Shown piece after piece: positions 1-11,530 of a stretch of DNA of 64,000 nt (position 1 is the stretch's first letter; every line of letters begins with the position of its first letter). A model generated the notes under the pieces. The model was not told the origin of the DNA, ran no database searches, and was given only the letters and a program-made list of their open reading frames with translations. A program made the translations under genes and the position numbers. Origin of the DNA: Avena insularis (taxonomy: Eukaryota; Streptophyta; Magnoliopsida; Poales; Poaceae); assembly GCA_023614405.1 (NCBI GenBank), contig CM042697.1, positions 189,657,189 to 189,721,188 on the forward strand, written 5' to 3'.

Positions 1-1786
1 TAGTAATTAAATAAATACATACATCATGATAGTATTTGGTTACTTCCGAAATAATTCCATACTACAATATGGGATAGCTGGACAAAAGGGGGCTATTTCC
101 TCTACAAAAGGCATTCCAGAGAGTTAGTCTAAACTTAACTGTTCTACACTAAAGAAACTGTAGATCTCCACCATAAAAGTTGGCTAGCCAATTGCCTAGA
201 GAGGACGTAAGTTCAGGGATCGTTCAACCGCAAATGATCTTTTTCCTTCCCGCCAAACTTCAAGAGATCTGCAATGCTCATGCACTAGTTGATGCGCTTA
301 AACCAGTCCCGGTTCAGTACGAACAGTCGCTCCGCCACAACGATTTCTTCGAACGTGAACTCCGTCTTCTCGTGGAAGGTATTGTAGGTCCCTGTGAATC
401 TGAACCTGAATTCTGGCACTGAGTTGTTGCCCATCGTCGTTTCCAGCGGTCGAACTCTCCAACAAGCTGAGTGTAGATGGATGCACGCTGCCGCGGCGTG
501 GCCACCGATGGTGCGTATGATGGATCGTCTTTGCCACTGACGGTGTGCGCCCAGATTGCCCAACTGCGGTAAGGTCGCCCGCGCCGAGGCCTGGAGGCAA
601 GAGTTTGTTGACCTTGGCGCTGCCCTGTTCGGGGGTTTGTTTCCTCAGTGGTAAGCTCACAGGAACGCTTTGAAATGTACCTTATTTCTCATGCGCAGAG
701 CACACGAAAATGCCGCCGCGTGCTTTCTCCATGACGCTCGGTTGGCCCTTCTCGATGCCGCCGCGGCCTTCTCCGTTGCCACCGCCGCAGCCGCAGATGC
801 AGCACATTCTGCAAAATCAACCGTCTCGGATGGAAATGGAAGCTCGGCCTTGTAGTATAGCTGCATGGCCTTCCTCAGAGGGGCCAAATAGCCAAGCTTC
901 GGCGACGGCCTCCCCCGAGGCGGCGGCCTCTGCTTAGGAGGGCGCATAGCTAAGATTCCTAAGAGTGTATCTTATTTATTCGAAACTAGCTCGACTAACT
1001 GCTGAATCTTTATTTCCCTTCTCAACATAAGAGTGCTAAGATACTAAAAATACAGGTCGTGGCTAGCAACCGGATCGGGCAATGTACCAGGTCAGGGTTC
1101 CATTTTAAGTATACTTATGAGTGTGTCCTTAGTTGTGTCCACAAATTTTGGCTATGCCACTACAATCGTAGAATTGTAGCAACACCATCAGAAACAGGGG
1201 AAGATGACGTGGTGTTTTACTAACTAGTGGGCCCCACAACCTCGACCATCAACGGCGCGCATCCCAGGTTCGAGGATTAGTGATCCCCATTATTGTGTGA
1301 TTTTCCATATGGTGTCGCTTGCTCGCAGCTCCGCTCCGCTCCACTGCTCTGGTCTTGCACGCCGCCACCCTGTCCCATCCGGCAACACTCTCGTCCTTCC
1401 CCTGGACTATCGTCAACCCCTACCCACCCTGACTTTCCCCCTTGCCCTGTCTCCTTGCCTCCGTCCCCACCCAGGCATGTCTGGGAACGAAAATCATTAG
1501 GTGGGCGCTAGGTTCTCGCACAACGACGGTGGATTTGATCTGGATCCCGCATGGAAATGGATCCTGTATGGCCGAAGAACACGGAGATGGGTCTTTCCCG
1601 AATGAAGAGCGAGGAGATGGACCCTTCAAGGTTGGAGAACATGGAGGAGCATGAAACAGGGGAAAAGGACACGGGGTGCAAAGCTTTGGTGTTCTGGAGC
1701 CCATTGAACATGCCGTACATCCTCCCTGAAGGGTAAGAACTGCAATTCCATCTCTGCATCTCCCAATTAGCGTTTGTAGTCTCGTA
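1..1786. other. Unassigned left flank of the MULE relic
   Basis: I recognise no gene, RNA or complete transposon here. The minus strand at about 285-660 reads for a while like protein, with phrases such as VPEFRFRFTGTYNTFHEK and ERLFVLNRDWFKRIN, but several overlapping frames are open and none starts or ends convincingly. The minus strand at 657-947 is an Ala/Arg-rich low-complexity frame. From about 1290 to 1740 the DNA is C/T-rich and then purine-rich and leads into the MULE transposase frame, so part of it may be the 5' leader of that element. I could not find a terminal inverted repeat. Confidence 0.4.
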
Positions 1787-4628
1787 TTGATGGATAGGAT
1801 CCGTGTTGGTGACCGTAGGACGTCTGCTGCATCCAGATTTCTTTTGAAGATTTGGCATGGGCATCAGACTAAAACCTTGTCCGACGGTAGAATCGTAGTT
1901 ACCAGTGAAGTTTATTATTGGCTAACAGTAGACGCAGAGGACATAACTCTAAGTGACTTGCACTTGCAATTTGGCAAGTTTCCAATTGGCCCGCATGAAG
2001 AATTCATAATCAGGTACTACGACACAAATTCACAGACTTTTTGTGATGTTAGAACTGAGGAGGATCTGGCCATGATGTGGGGTAAACACCTCGGCACGAG
2101 GACGATGCTGATGTTTGTAGACATCGTTAACAAAGATACTGGGGAAGAGACTGTCATGAATGATACCAGCCCGTGTGGAATGCGGACAGAGAAGTCTCTA
2201 TTTTCGATACCGAGCGCGACCAACCAGCCTGTCGTTGAGCATGAAGACATCGAAATTTGTGGCGGTCAGGGTGATTTTGTGCTCAAAGATGTTGATGATG
2301 ATGATGAGAAAGCATATCCAGATATGGCTGCTGACCCTGATAGGATGGAGTGTAGGGAATATTTGGTTGATTAGAACTATGAGCCTGACTATGGGACTGA
2401 TGAGGAAGAGGAATGTGAGGATGGGGAAATGGGATGCAGGTACGATGACTAAGACGAGGACATGCCAGTGATACACTTTGACAGGGACAACCCTACAATT
2501 GATGAGAAGACTGTCTTTGATACTGTGGAGGAATGCAGATATGTTGTTGGTACCTATGCAATAAGAGTTGGGTTCGAATTTATCATTGAAAAGAGCAATC
2601 AAAAGAGATTTAGGGTGCATTGTAGGGAAAGTAAGGTGTGTAAATGCAGATTGCATGCATCTCCAATGCAGGGTGGACACCCATTCCAGGTTGCAATAGC
2701 TACATTTAGTTTCGGTCTTTCTCATATTTGTTCTGCTAATGAGTCCTCTGATTTTTTTTATTTCCTTTGAATGCAAATCAAGGTAAACACGAAGAAACAC
2801 AACTTCCCTAATACTTCTTTAAGTGATAAAATTAGACAGAGGACAACCAAGTGGATTGCTGCTAAGGTACTTGACTAGGTGAGGCAGGATCGTAGCATTG
2901 GACATGCCGAACTCAGAACTAAGCTTAGCGAAAAGTTTAATGTTCTGATTCCTTACCATAGAGTCTTTGATGGGAAGGAGATGGCTCTAGACTTCATTCA
3001 GGGCAAGTGGACTGACAGTTTTCACATGTTGTATGGTTTCAAAGCTGAGGTGGAGAAGACATCACTTGGTAGTGTTGTTGACATTGATTACGAGGTTGTG
3101 AAAGGAAGAGAAAAGGTCTCAAGGGGGTCAAGTATAAGTAGGTAGATAAGAAATGCTTCAGGAGATGTTTTGTCTACCTGAAGGCATGCTGGAAGGGGTT
3201 CCTAGACAGCTACATGCCATACTTGGCAATAGAAGCAACTTCTTTAACAGGGAAGTTCAGGAGACAGCTTGCTATCGCTTGTTCTATGGACGCGCATAAT
3301 TGGATTTTTACATAGCCTATGTTGTTCTTGGTGGTGAATTGACTGAAAGTTGGACATAGTTCATGCAGATACTACGTGTAGTAATTGGTCACCCTGAATG
3401 CTTGGTGATACACACTAGTGCATGCAAGGGGCTTTAGAATGCTGTTGATGATGTGTTTCCTAGGGTTGAGCATAGGGGATGCATGCGGCACCTCACTACT
3501 ATCTTCACGAAGAAGTTCAAAGGAACGGCCTTTGAAGACAACTTGTGGCGATCAACATACACGTACACCCCAAGCACGCATGCTACTTACATGCAGCTTG
3601 TATACCATGCCAAAGTTGAAAGAACACCTCCAAGAACATCATAGAAAGTTATGGGCCAGAAGCAAATTTGGTGAGTTAAGCAAAGTGGATTTTGTTTGCA
3701 ATAATCTGACTGAAAGGTTCAATGCTAATATTAGGAGCATGAAGTCACTTTCAATTGTTATTTTGTTAGATGCAATAAGACAATGTGTAATGGTGAAGAT
3801 AAATTTGTAGGCCATAAAATAGTTCCAAAGGTGGTTTTATTACTGAATGCAAGAACCAGGTCAATTAGAACGATAAAGACGAGGATCGCCAGAAGTTCCA
3901 ATACATTAGCTGAGTTTTATGCACAAGAAAAGCATGGAACTAAACGAAGGTTTACTGTAGACATTGGTAACAAGAATTGTTCATGTAGGAAGTGGCAGGT
4001 TACTGGTCTGCCATGCCACCATTCATTTCACGTCATCATAAAGCTGAGAGGTAGAGGTGTTGAAATAGAGAACTATGTTCATAACTATTTCTCCGTGGAC
4101 AAGTTTGCTGCAACTTATGCACAAAACGTACCACCTATGGCTGATGAAAATGATTGGGAGATAGTCGATCCATGGTTCAAACTCGAACCACCAGTTCTTA
4201 GGAGGCCACCTGGGAGGCCTAGAAAGCATAGGACCGAAGCCTTCACTGAAAAAGTATCGATACTAGGAGCAAGGAAGCGGAAGTGCAAATGGTGTGGAGG
4301 GTTGGGCCATATCAAGAGGCTATGCAAAAACCCAGTTCCACTTGATTTCGAAGATGCTGACCTTGTCCCCATTCATATCACGAAGGCACAAGATGAGGCT
4401 TCTCAGGCAGAACTAGAGGAAGCACAGCGAGATGACGTAGAGGAAGTGCTACATATGAAGGAAAACAATGATGCTCATGTGGAGGGAAACATTTGTAAGC
4501 ATCAATTCGTTGAGGACATTGACATGCCGGCGGGGATAGGGGTGAAAAGAAACGAAAGGGTTAGTGGGAGCAGAAGGGAAGTGATAATAATGCAGTTGAT
4601 TTTGAATATGAAGAAGTTACTGGGGTGA
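1787..4628 (+). pseudogene. Broken Mutator-like (MULE/MuDR) transposase gene
   Basis: This is a decayed transposase of the MuDR superfamily, which in intact form would cut and reinsert a Mutator-like element in the nucleus. Domains run in the usual order. 1787-2374 resembles the N-terminal PB1-like domain of plant MULEs (HLQFGKFPIGPHEEFIIRYY). 2462-2700 matches the MuDR DNA-binding region (FDTVEECRYVVGTYAIRVGF). 2790-3100 and 3180-3480 cover the MULE transposase core (FLDSYMPYLAIEATSLTGKF; VEHRGCMRHLTTIF). 3783-4628 is an open frame with a SWIM zinc finger (CSCRKWQVTGLPCHH) and a CCHC knuckle (CKWCGGLGHIKRLC). Lesions include in-frame stops near 2372, 2450 and 2876, several frame changes between 3100 and 3780, and a stop inside the core near 3437. 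The usual catalytic Asp in the 'VDST' motif reads Glu (IEAT), and the 'TDAGKG' Asp reads Ser (HTSACKG). It cannot make active protein. I found no terminal inverted repeats, so the element borders are unknown. Confidence 0.85.
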
Positions 4629-5461
4629 TTGAGGATGTTCTTGAGGATCTTTTGGCTAACTGTAGGAGAAACAATAAATCCCTGTCAATTTCGTCTTTGT
4701 ATGATTCTCCGGACGAAAGGTAAGCTTGAAACTAATTTTACTTGGAATTTGATCATTTTTGTTTCAGTCCTCATCAATTGTTGTTTAGTGCAGCGCGGGA
4801 TTGAACAGTAATAAGAGGAGCAGAGAGAAGGTGGCACAGTAACGTCATTTCTTGAACTTTTATTGAAATTATTTATATCTGGTGCTTGTAACGGGTATGT
4901 GATGTGTGGTGTCTACCAGATTCCAGGTCGTTAGATAGTACACTACTTTTTTAACTAATTATCCATAAACAATAATCATGGATTTTAAACCGTTCAACGA
5001 CCAAAATTATGGTCGTACCATGGAGTTGGTGAGGTTCACCTCCCTTGTATTACCATCTCCAACAATAGGACACGCGCATCTCCTTCTCCTCTGGCACACT
5101 CCAAAATTATGATAGTGCCATCAAGTGCTCGGAGCAGAGACAGCGTACCATCCCATCAGCCTCGTCTCATCTTTGTCAACGACGTCTGATGCTTGCATCG
5201 TCTATGTCAGGGGCATTGATGGTCTCCTCAGTCCCGCTCATCTGACATGTTTCATCTCTAGCAATGGCAACTTCATCCACATGGTCCTACCAGAGCTGTT
5301 GCTATGTCTGCGGTGGTGCCGCCGGATTATCCAAAGGTGTCCATGGCCGAGCAGCCGGCCGTGGCATTGGTGCCAGTGGCTAACACACTTACAACTTGGC
5401 GATTCTATCCAAAGAGATCGTTAATCTATTGTACATAGATGAAAATTAGGCTCAAGTGACC
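4629..5461. other. Non-coding stretch downstream of the MULE relic
   Basis: No gene is recognised. Two related short motifs beginning CCAAAATTATG lie about 100 bp apart (5000 and 5102), and a distantly similar AAATTTTGG motif lies at about 1144 on the other side of the transposase. They could be remnants of element ends but are too short and diverged to call terminal repeats. The ORF at 5125-5424 has no recognisable domain and is probably fortuitous. Confidence 0.35.
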
Positions 5462-6058
5462 CTAATCGACTATGCCGCTTCCATTGTATTCGTCGTGCAC
5501 GACGTCCTCCGCATCACCGTCCGCCTCTTGTAAGTCTGAATTGATGAGGACGAGACCGGCGGCGTTCCTCTTCACGAGTTCTGCACGGCGCGCGACATCG
5601 ATAACGGTGGAGGGAGTACGCCTAGGAACTTCCCAGAAGCGCTGGCTCCCTTTGTGGTTGCGCAGATCTGGGTGGATCTCTAGACGGTGAGATCTGTAAA
5701 GCCAAAGCAAAGCCTCCCGCTCCTTCTTGAAGCGCCTTGTCCTGTACGCGCTGGTGCGCGAGTATCGGTCCATTTCCATCTTCCGCTCTAGCAGCTGGCG
5801 GCAACACTCCTCGATTTGCCTTGACAGCGCGATGCCGCGCAAGAGCGACGCCACAGGCACCCCGGCGTAGCTGAGCCCGTAGCCGGTCGGTAGCCTCACT
5901 AGCGGCAGCGCGAGTATGTCGTAATGGGCAAAAAACTCGGCCTCGTGCAAGCTGAGACGGGGCCTCTCCATGGCGAGGAGCCATTTCTTCAGGTAGGATT
6001 CGACACTTGTGATGACGCGAGTTGCAGGGAATGAACGGGGTTTGAGCTTTGTCCACAT
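5462..6058 (-). CDS. Uncharacterised 198-codon ORF, possible gene fragment
   Basis: This uninterrupted frame runs from an ATG at 6058-6056 to a TAG at 5464-5462. I do not recognise the protein. It is rich in Arg, Leu and Glu. The middle (about residues 75-125) is charged and likely helical, with phrases such as RQIEECCRQLLERKMEMDRY and RRFKKEREALLWLYRSHRL. The C-terminus is acidic. I see no signal peptide, membrane segment or catalytic motif. It lies between the MULE relic and the 645-bp tandem array, with no obvious promoter or neighbouring exon. It could be a captured host-gene fragment, an intronless hypothetical gene, or the coding remnant of an unrecognised transposon. Base composition (GC-rich, high third-position GC by eye) differs from the AT-rich repeats around it, which favours real coding ancestry. 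Confidence 0.4.
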   Translation of the reverse strand: MWTKLKPRSFPATRVITSVESYLKKWLLAMERPRLSLHEAEFFAHYDILALPLVRLPTGYGLSYAGVPVASLLRGIALSRQIEECCRQLLERKMEMDRYSRTSAYRTRRFKKEREALLWLYRSHRLEIHPDLRNHKGSQRFWEVPRRTPSTVIDVARRAELVKRNAAGLVLINSDLQEADGDAEDVVHDEYNGSGIVD

Positions 6059-6342
6059 AGTCGCGGTTATGAAGTCAAGGAGGTAGTCCCACTAGTGGCT
6101 GCAAGGGCCAATAGGGACACAGAAATGCCTACTCGCGGATCGCTCTTGCAAAGGACGATCCTTATCATCAATTCTCCCCAATCCAACAGTGTCTAACAAT
6201 CGCGACACAGAATCAACCTGGCCCCGCAGGGGGGCTTCTAGAAGACCCTAACAATAGGCATAGTTTCTACAAGGTTAATGAGCTAGTTAACGTGGTTTAT
6301 CCAAGGTTTGACCAGATTTCAAAAAATCATAAGTCTTTCACA
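6059..6342. other. Junction segment before the tandem array
   Basis: Short unassigned DNA between the 198-codon ORF and the first recognisable base of the 645-bp array. Similarity to the array starts abruptly at the AGCATGCGTGGAAATTTCC motif (6343). The sequence just before it does not match the preceding part of any repeat unit, so the array is truncated here. Confidence 0.4.
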
Positions 6343-9300
6343 AGCATGCGTGGAAATTTCCTCGAGCCCTTGGGCGTGCCTTAATCCTGTACCTCCTTTC
6401 AAAAAACAACAGTTTTTGGGTTCACAAAATGGAAAGTCAAGCATTCTCCAAATGAACACAAAATCTCTAGTTGGAGAAGTCGCTTGCGATGCTGAGAGGG
6501 AGATAGGTGCCGGGTTTGAGCTCAATCCATGGAGTGGTTCCATGTGTTGGGCAGAGAGGGGGGATCTAGGGTTAGAAGCCATGTTAACTCACTCTCGATA
6601 GACATCCTGGTGGTGCCTTGGGTGCCAAAGCACCTGGTATGCCTTGCTTATGATTTTATGAGGGTGGTGGGTCACATGCAAGGGCTCCAGGAGCTGTTTT
6701 CACATTTATTTTTATTTTTTTAGATTTTGTTTGGTGCTGCCCAAAAAACGGCAAAACCCTCCAGCAGCCGTGGCAATGCAATGGTCACTGCAATCTTGGA
6801 CCCAGGCATGCATCTAGCCTAGGTACACCATGGGGCACCCCAAACCATTTTCCTCTAAAAATTCAGAGTGTCTTATAGGGTACATACAGTTAGAAACCGC
6901 ATTTACCGGGACATAACTCAAAAAAATAAAGTATATGCTTGCACCACGAGATAAATACAAACCTCCCAGGAATGGCCATGAACCATGGTGTATCATGCGT
7001 GGAAATTTCCTAGGGACCCTGGGCACGCCCTAATCTTGCACCTCCTTTGGGAAAACATCGGTTTTTCGGGTTCAGAAAATGGAAAGTCAAGATTTCTCCA
7101 AATGACCACGAAATATCTAGATTGAGAAGTTGCTTGCGATGCCAAGAGGGAGCTAGATGTCGGGTTTGGGCTCAATCCATGGAGTGGTTCCATGTTCTGG
7201 GAAGCTAGGGGGGGAATCTAGGGTTGGAAGCCATGTTAACTCACACTCGATAGACATCCTGGTGGTGCCTTGGATGCCAAAGCTCCTGGTATGCCTTGAT
7301 TATGATCTTATGAGGGTAGCGGGTCACATGAAAGGGCTCTAGGAGCTGTTTTCAGTTTTTTTATTTTTTTAGATTTTGTTTGGTGCTTCCCAAAAACGGC
7401 GAAACCCGCCGATTTCCGCGACAACGCAACTGTCGGTGCAATCTTGGAACCAGGCATGAATCCAGCCTAGGTACCCCATGGGGCACCCCAAACCATTTTT
7501 CCCTGAAAATTGAGAGTGTCTTATAGGGTATATACAGGTAGAAACCGCATTTACCGGGACGTAACTCAAAAAAATACAGTATATGCTTGCACCACGAGAT
7601 AAATACCCACCTTCCGGTAATGGCCATGCACCATGGTGTAGCATGCGTGTAAATTTCCTCGGTCCCATGGGCGCGCCCTAATCTTGCACCTCCTTTGGGA
7701 AAACACTGGTTTTTCGGGTTCAGAAAATGGAAAGTCAAGATTTCTCCAAATAACCACGAAATATCTAGTTGGATAAGTTGCTTGAGATGCCGAGAGGGAG
7801 CTAGATGTCGGGTTTGGGATAAATCCATGCAATGGTTCCATGTTCTGGGCAGCGAGGGGGAGGGAATCTAGGGTTGGAAGCCATGTTAACTCACACTCGA
7901 GAGACATCCTAGTGGTGCCTTGGGTGCCAAAGGACCTGGTATGCCTTGCTTATGATTTTGTGAAGGCGGTGGGTCACATGCATGGGCTCTAGGAGATGTT
8001 TTCACATTTTTTATTTTTTATTTATATTTTGTTTCGTGCTGCCAAAAAAGGAAAAACCCGCCGGCGGCCGCAACAACTCAACAATCGGTGCAATCTTGGA
8101 CCAGGGCATGCATCCAGCTTAGGTACCCCATGGGGCACCCCAAACCATTTTTCCTTGAAAATTGAGAGTGTCTTATAGGGTACATATAGTTAGAAACCGC
8201 ATTTACAGGGACGTAACTCAAAAAAATACAGTATATGCTTGCACCATGAGATAAAAACCCACCTCCCCGGAATGGCCATGCACCATGGTGTATCATGCGT
8301 GAAAATTTCCTAGGGCCCCTGGACACGCCCTAATCTTGCACCTCCTTTGGGAAAACAACGGTTATTCGGGTTCATAAAATGGAAAGTCAAGATTTCTCCA
8401 AATTAACACGAAATATCTAGTTGGAGAAGTCGCTTGCGATGCCGAGAGGGAGCTAGGTTCCAGGTTTGGTCTCAATCCAAAGAGTGGTTCCAAGTTCTGG
8501 GCAGCGAGGGAGGAATCTAGGATTGGAAGACATGTTAACTCACACTCAATAGACATCCTGGTACCTTGGGTTCGAAAGGACCTGGTATGCCTTGCTTATG
8601 ATTTTATGATGTAAGTGGGTCACATGCAAGGGCTCCAGGAGTTGTTCTCACTTTTTTTTATTTTTCTATTTTGTTTGGTGCTTCCCAAAAACCGGCGAAA
8701 TCCGCGGACGGTCGCGGCAACACAACAGTCGGTGCAATCTTGGACCCAGGCATGCATCCAGCCTAGGTACCCCATGGGGCACCCGAAACCATTTTTCCCT
8801 GAAAATTGAGAGTGTCTTATAGGGTACATACAGTTAGAAACCACATTTACCGTGTCGTAACTCAAAAAAATACAGTATATGCTTGTACCACGAGATAAAT
8901 ACCCACCTTCGGGTAATGTTCATGCACCATGGTGTAGCATGCGTAGAAATTGCCTCGGTCCCCTTGGAGCGCCCTAATCTTGCACCTCCTTTAGGAAAAC
9001 ACCGGTTTTTCAGGTTCAGAAAATGGAAAGTCAAGATTTCTCCAAATGACCATGAAATCTCTAGTTGGAGAAGTCGCTTGCGATACTGAGAGGGAGCTAG
9101 ATGTCGGATTTGGGATCAATCTGTGGAGTGGTTCCATGTTCTAGGCAGCGACCACACTCGATAGACATCCTGGTGGTGCCTTGGGTGCCAAATGACCTGG
9201 TATGCGTTGCTTATGATTTTATGAGGGCAGTGGGTCACATGCAAGGGCTCCAGGAGCTGTTTTCACTTTTTTTTTATTTTTTTAGATTTTGTTTAGTGCC

Positions 9301-9757
9301 GCCCAAAAAAAGTCGAAACCCGCCGACGGCCGTGGCAACGCAATGGTCGGTGCAATCTTGGACCAGGCATGCATCCAGTCTAGGTACCCCATGGGGCACA
9401 GTAAACCATTTTTCCTGAAAATTGAGAGTGTCTTATAGGGTACATACAGTTAGAAACCGCATTTACCGGGCTGTAACTCAAAAATAAAATAAAATATATG
9501 CTTGCACCATGAGATAAATAACCACCTCCCGGGAATGGCCATGCACCATGATGTAGCATGCGTGGAAATTGCCTCGGTCCCCTAGGCGCGCCCTAATCTT
9601 GCACCTCCTTTGGGAAAACACCGGTTTTTCGGGTTCAGAAATGGAAAGTAAAGATTTCTCCAAATGACCACGAAATGTCTAGTTGGAGAAGTCGCTTGCG
9701 ATGCCGAGAGGGAGCTAGTATCGGGTTTTGTCTCAATCCATGGATTGGTTCCATGTT
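6343..9757. repeat. 645-bp tandem repeat array, left part
   Basis: This is a head-to-tail array of a unit of about 645 bp. The anchor TCTTATAGGGTA recurs at 6871, 7519, 8171, 8815 and 9431, giving spacings of 648, 652, 644 and 616. The 616-bp unit has a deletion of about 35 bp near 9150, where GGCAGCGA runs directly into CCACACTCGATAGAC. Every unit carries the perfect palindromes CCCCATGGGG and CACCATGGTG or close variants, an A-run (AACTCAAAAAAATA) and a T-rich stretch before AGATTTTGTTTGGTGC. The array stops at 9757 inside a unit because a solo LTR was inserted. The same unit resumes at 25441. Open frames exist on both strands of many units but shift between copies, so I do not annotate them as genes. 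I cannot assign the unit to a named Triticeae satellite. Confidence 0.9.
9753..9757. repeat. Target-site duplication ATGTT (left copy) of the minus-strand solo LTR
   Basis: ATGTT immediately precedes the TG start of the inserted LTR. The second copy is at 25436-25440, where the repeat unit resumes. Five-base direct duplications are typical of LTR-retrotransposon integrase. Confidence 0.9.
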
Positions 9758-11530
9758 TGTAGCACCCTCGGGGTTAGGGTTAAACTAACCTCGGATCACC
9801 ATCTAAGATAAGTTCAACTCCCAAAACCACGGAAGATCATAGCATGATTCAGTAACATTACAGAACACAGGGATCCAACAGCATAAGTTTAAACTCTTAA
9901 CAGAGTAAGATATTAGAGTTATTACAAACCAGAGGTCGTAGACCCAACATTACATCACATAGCGAAAGAAAATTATGTTGTTCTACAAAACAACTTAGCA
10001 AAAGTCCTAAGAGGCCATAAACAAAAGCGACGTCCATCCCATAGTCCTCAGGCTGCTACCTGGGACCCCCAACTACTCGTCGATGTCAACATAGAAGCCA
10101 CCTTCAGTTGCAACCAGGTCCTCTTTAGAAAAACAACAATGGCGCAAGGCTGAGTACGAGAATGTACCCCGCAAGATTTAGATAACCTAGTATCTACATG
10201 CTCTGGCTAGAAAGGCTTTCTCTGGATTTCCTTTTGCGGAAAGCAATCTTTGTTTGTAAACAAGAGAGAGAAGAGGCTCGTCTACTCAGAGTCTTTTAAA
10301 AGGGATAAGATACGGCTTCTTCATCTTGTTCATCACATCTCGATAACCACCAGCTTCATCAGAACCTCCTATCTAGGATCACCCCCTCGACCCGGAGGAA
10401 TCATCCTTAAGAACACGTGGATCAGCAAGTTTTATAGTGGATAATGTTATCTATGATCTTAAGTCCGGTCGCCAAGTCGTTCATAACCGTGAACACGGCT
10501 ATTTGAAAAGATTTAACCCTGCAGGGGTGTACAACTTTACCCGCACGTACCAACCGACTCTTAATGCCAAATTATTAGCCCTCTTCCTTGGAAGGCCGGC
10601 AGAGGGTGGTTGACCACGACCTTTACCTTGGTTTTGCTGAGACCATGAGTCACGCAATAAGTATGATTCCGCTGTAAAGGGTCAAATCCCGAAGCCGGTA
10701 CTTAAAGATGTGAGGCGAGGTTGGTTCACCAGGGCTCCATCAACCCCAAGCAATCCGGTCCACGCTTCCCTACCTGTTATGATGCACCTCCATCACCTCC
10801 TCATTCGAAAACGTTTTCAAGGCATATGCCAAATGTAAAGCCCGAACTATGTGATTCATGGAATCTACTAGGGAAGTTAGTTAGTCGAGGGGTTGTCCAG
10901 GCCCCGTGTGGCTGTACGCTTGTCTTGGTTCCAAAGGTAAGAAGTCAGTTACTAATGGTGGCGAGCATGGGACTACAAAAACCACACCCAACATGGCCTC
11001 CCATACAATCCTTAACATGCTTAGTTAACTCCTTCGATGATGTCACCATATCCTACCTCACTACCTTCTTTGGCACCTCTAATCCATCATTGAATAGATC
11101 AGACGTTGTTTCTATGCTTGGCTAAGTTGTCAGTCTCAGAAGCTCTAGAAACGCTCAGATGCCAGACCTAGATATGCTAGGAGCAGTGGATCAGGAGTAT
11201 AAGGCTACAATAGGGAAACTTATAAAGCAGATAGGTAACACTAACTACTAACAAGAGACCACATTTGGAATCGTGTGCATCATAGCGAGAAATTAATATA
11301 CTTTATAAAATTAGGTTCAGAATGAGAGGCTACACTTGCCTTGTCCGTCGGTAGACAGGTACAGATCTTCGATGTTGTTAACATCAACTTCGGGTTCGGA
11401 TCCTATCGCGAAGAACCAAATACCGAAAAGGGAGAAGCAACATTCAATACATGGCATGTGCAATGCTCAATCAATATGGATGATATGACAAGTTAACTTG
11501 CGTTAAAATGAAACCCTAAGGCATGCTTAA
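9758..11530 (-). mobile_element. Solo LTR (minus strand), U5-side piece
   Basis: This LTR begins TGTAGCACCC on the plus strand and ends GGGCTGTTACA at 25435. Read on the minus strand it starts TGTAACAGCCC and ends GGGTGCTACA, the canonical TG...CA of an LTR. A perfect ATGTT target duplication flanks it. Without the nested element it measures about 3346 bp. No second LTR copy, PBS, polypurine tract or pol sequence is present, so it is a solo LTR left by LTR-LTR recombination. This piece is the 3' (U5) part. It has a region rich in short phrases shared in style with other long Triticeae LTRs (AACACGGCTATTTGAAAAG, near 10493). ORFs inside are short and unsupported. Confidence 0.85.
11526..11530. 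repeat. Target-site duplication CTTAA (left copy) of the LARD-type element
   Basis: CTTAA lies immediately before the TGTAGCATCC start of the 5' LTR. The matching copy lies at 23858-23862, directly after the TTACA end of the 3' LTR. Confidence 0.9.

Noticed and set aside
1157..1166. CACTACAA, possible CACTA transposon end
   Set aside because: It diverges from the CACTACAAGAAA consensus after eight bases and has no partner end or TSD.
1787..4628. Complete MULE element with terminal inverted repeats
   Set aside because: I compared both flanks by eye and found no inverted repeat longer than about 8-9 bp, nor a 9-bp duplication; only the gene relic is claimed.
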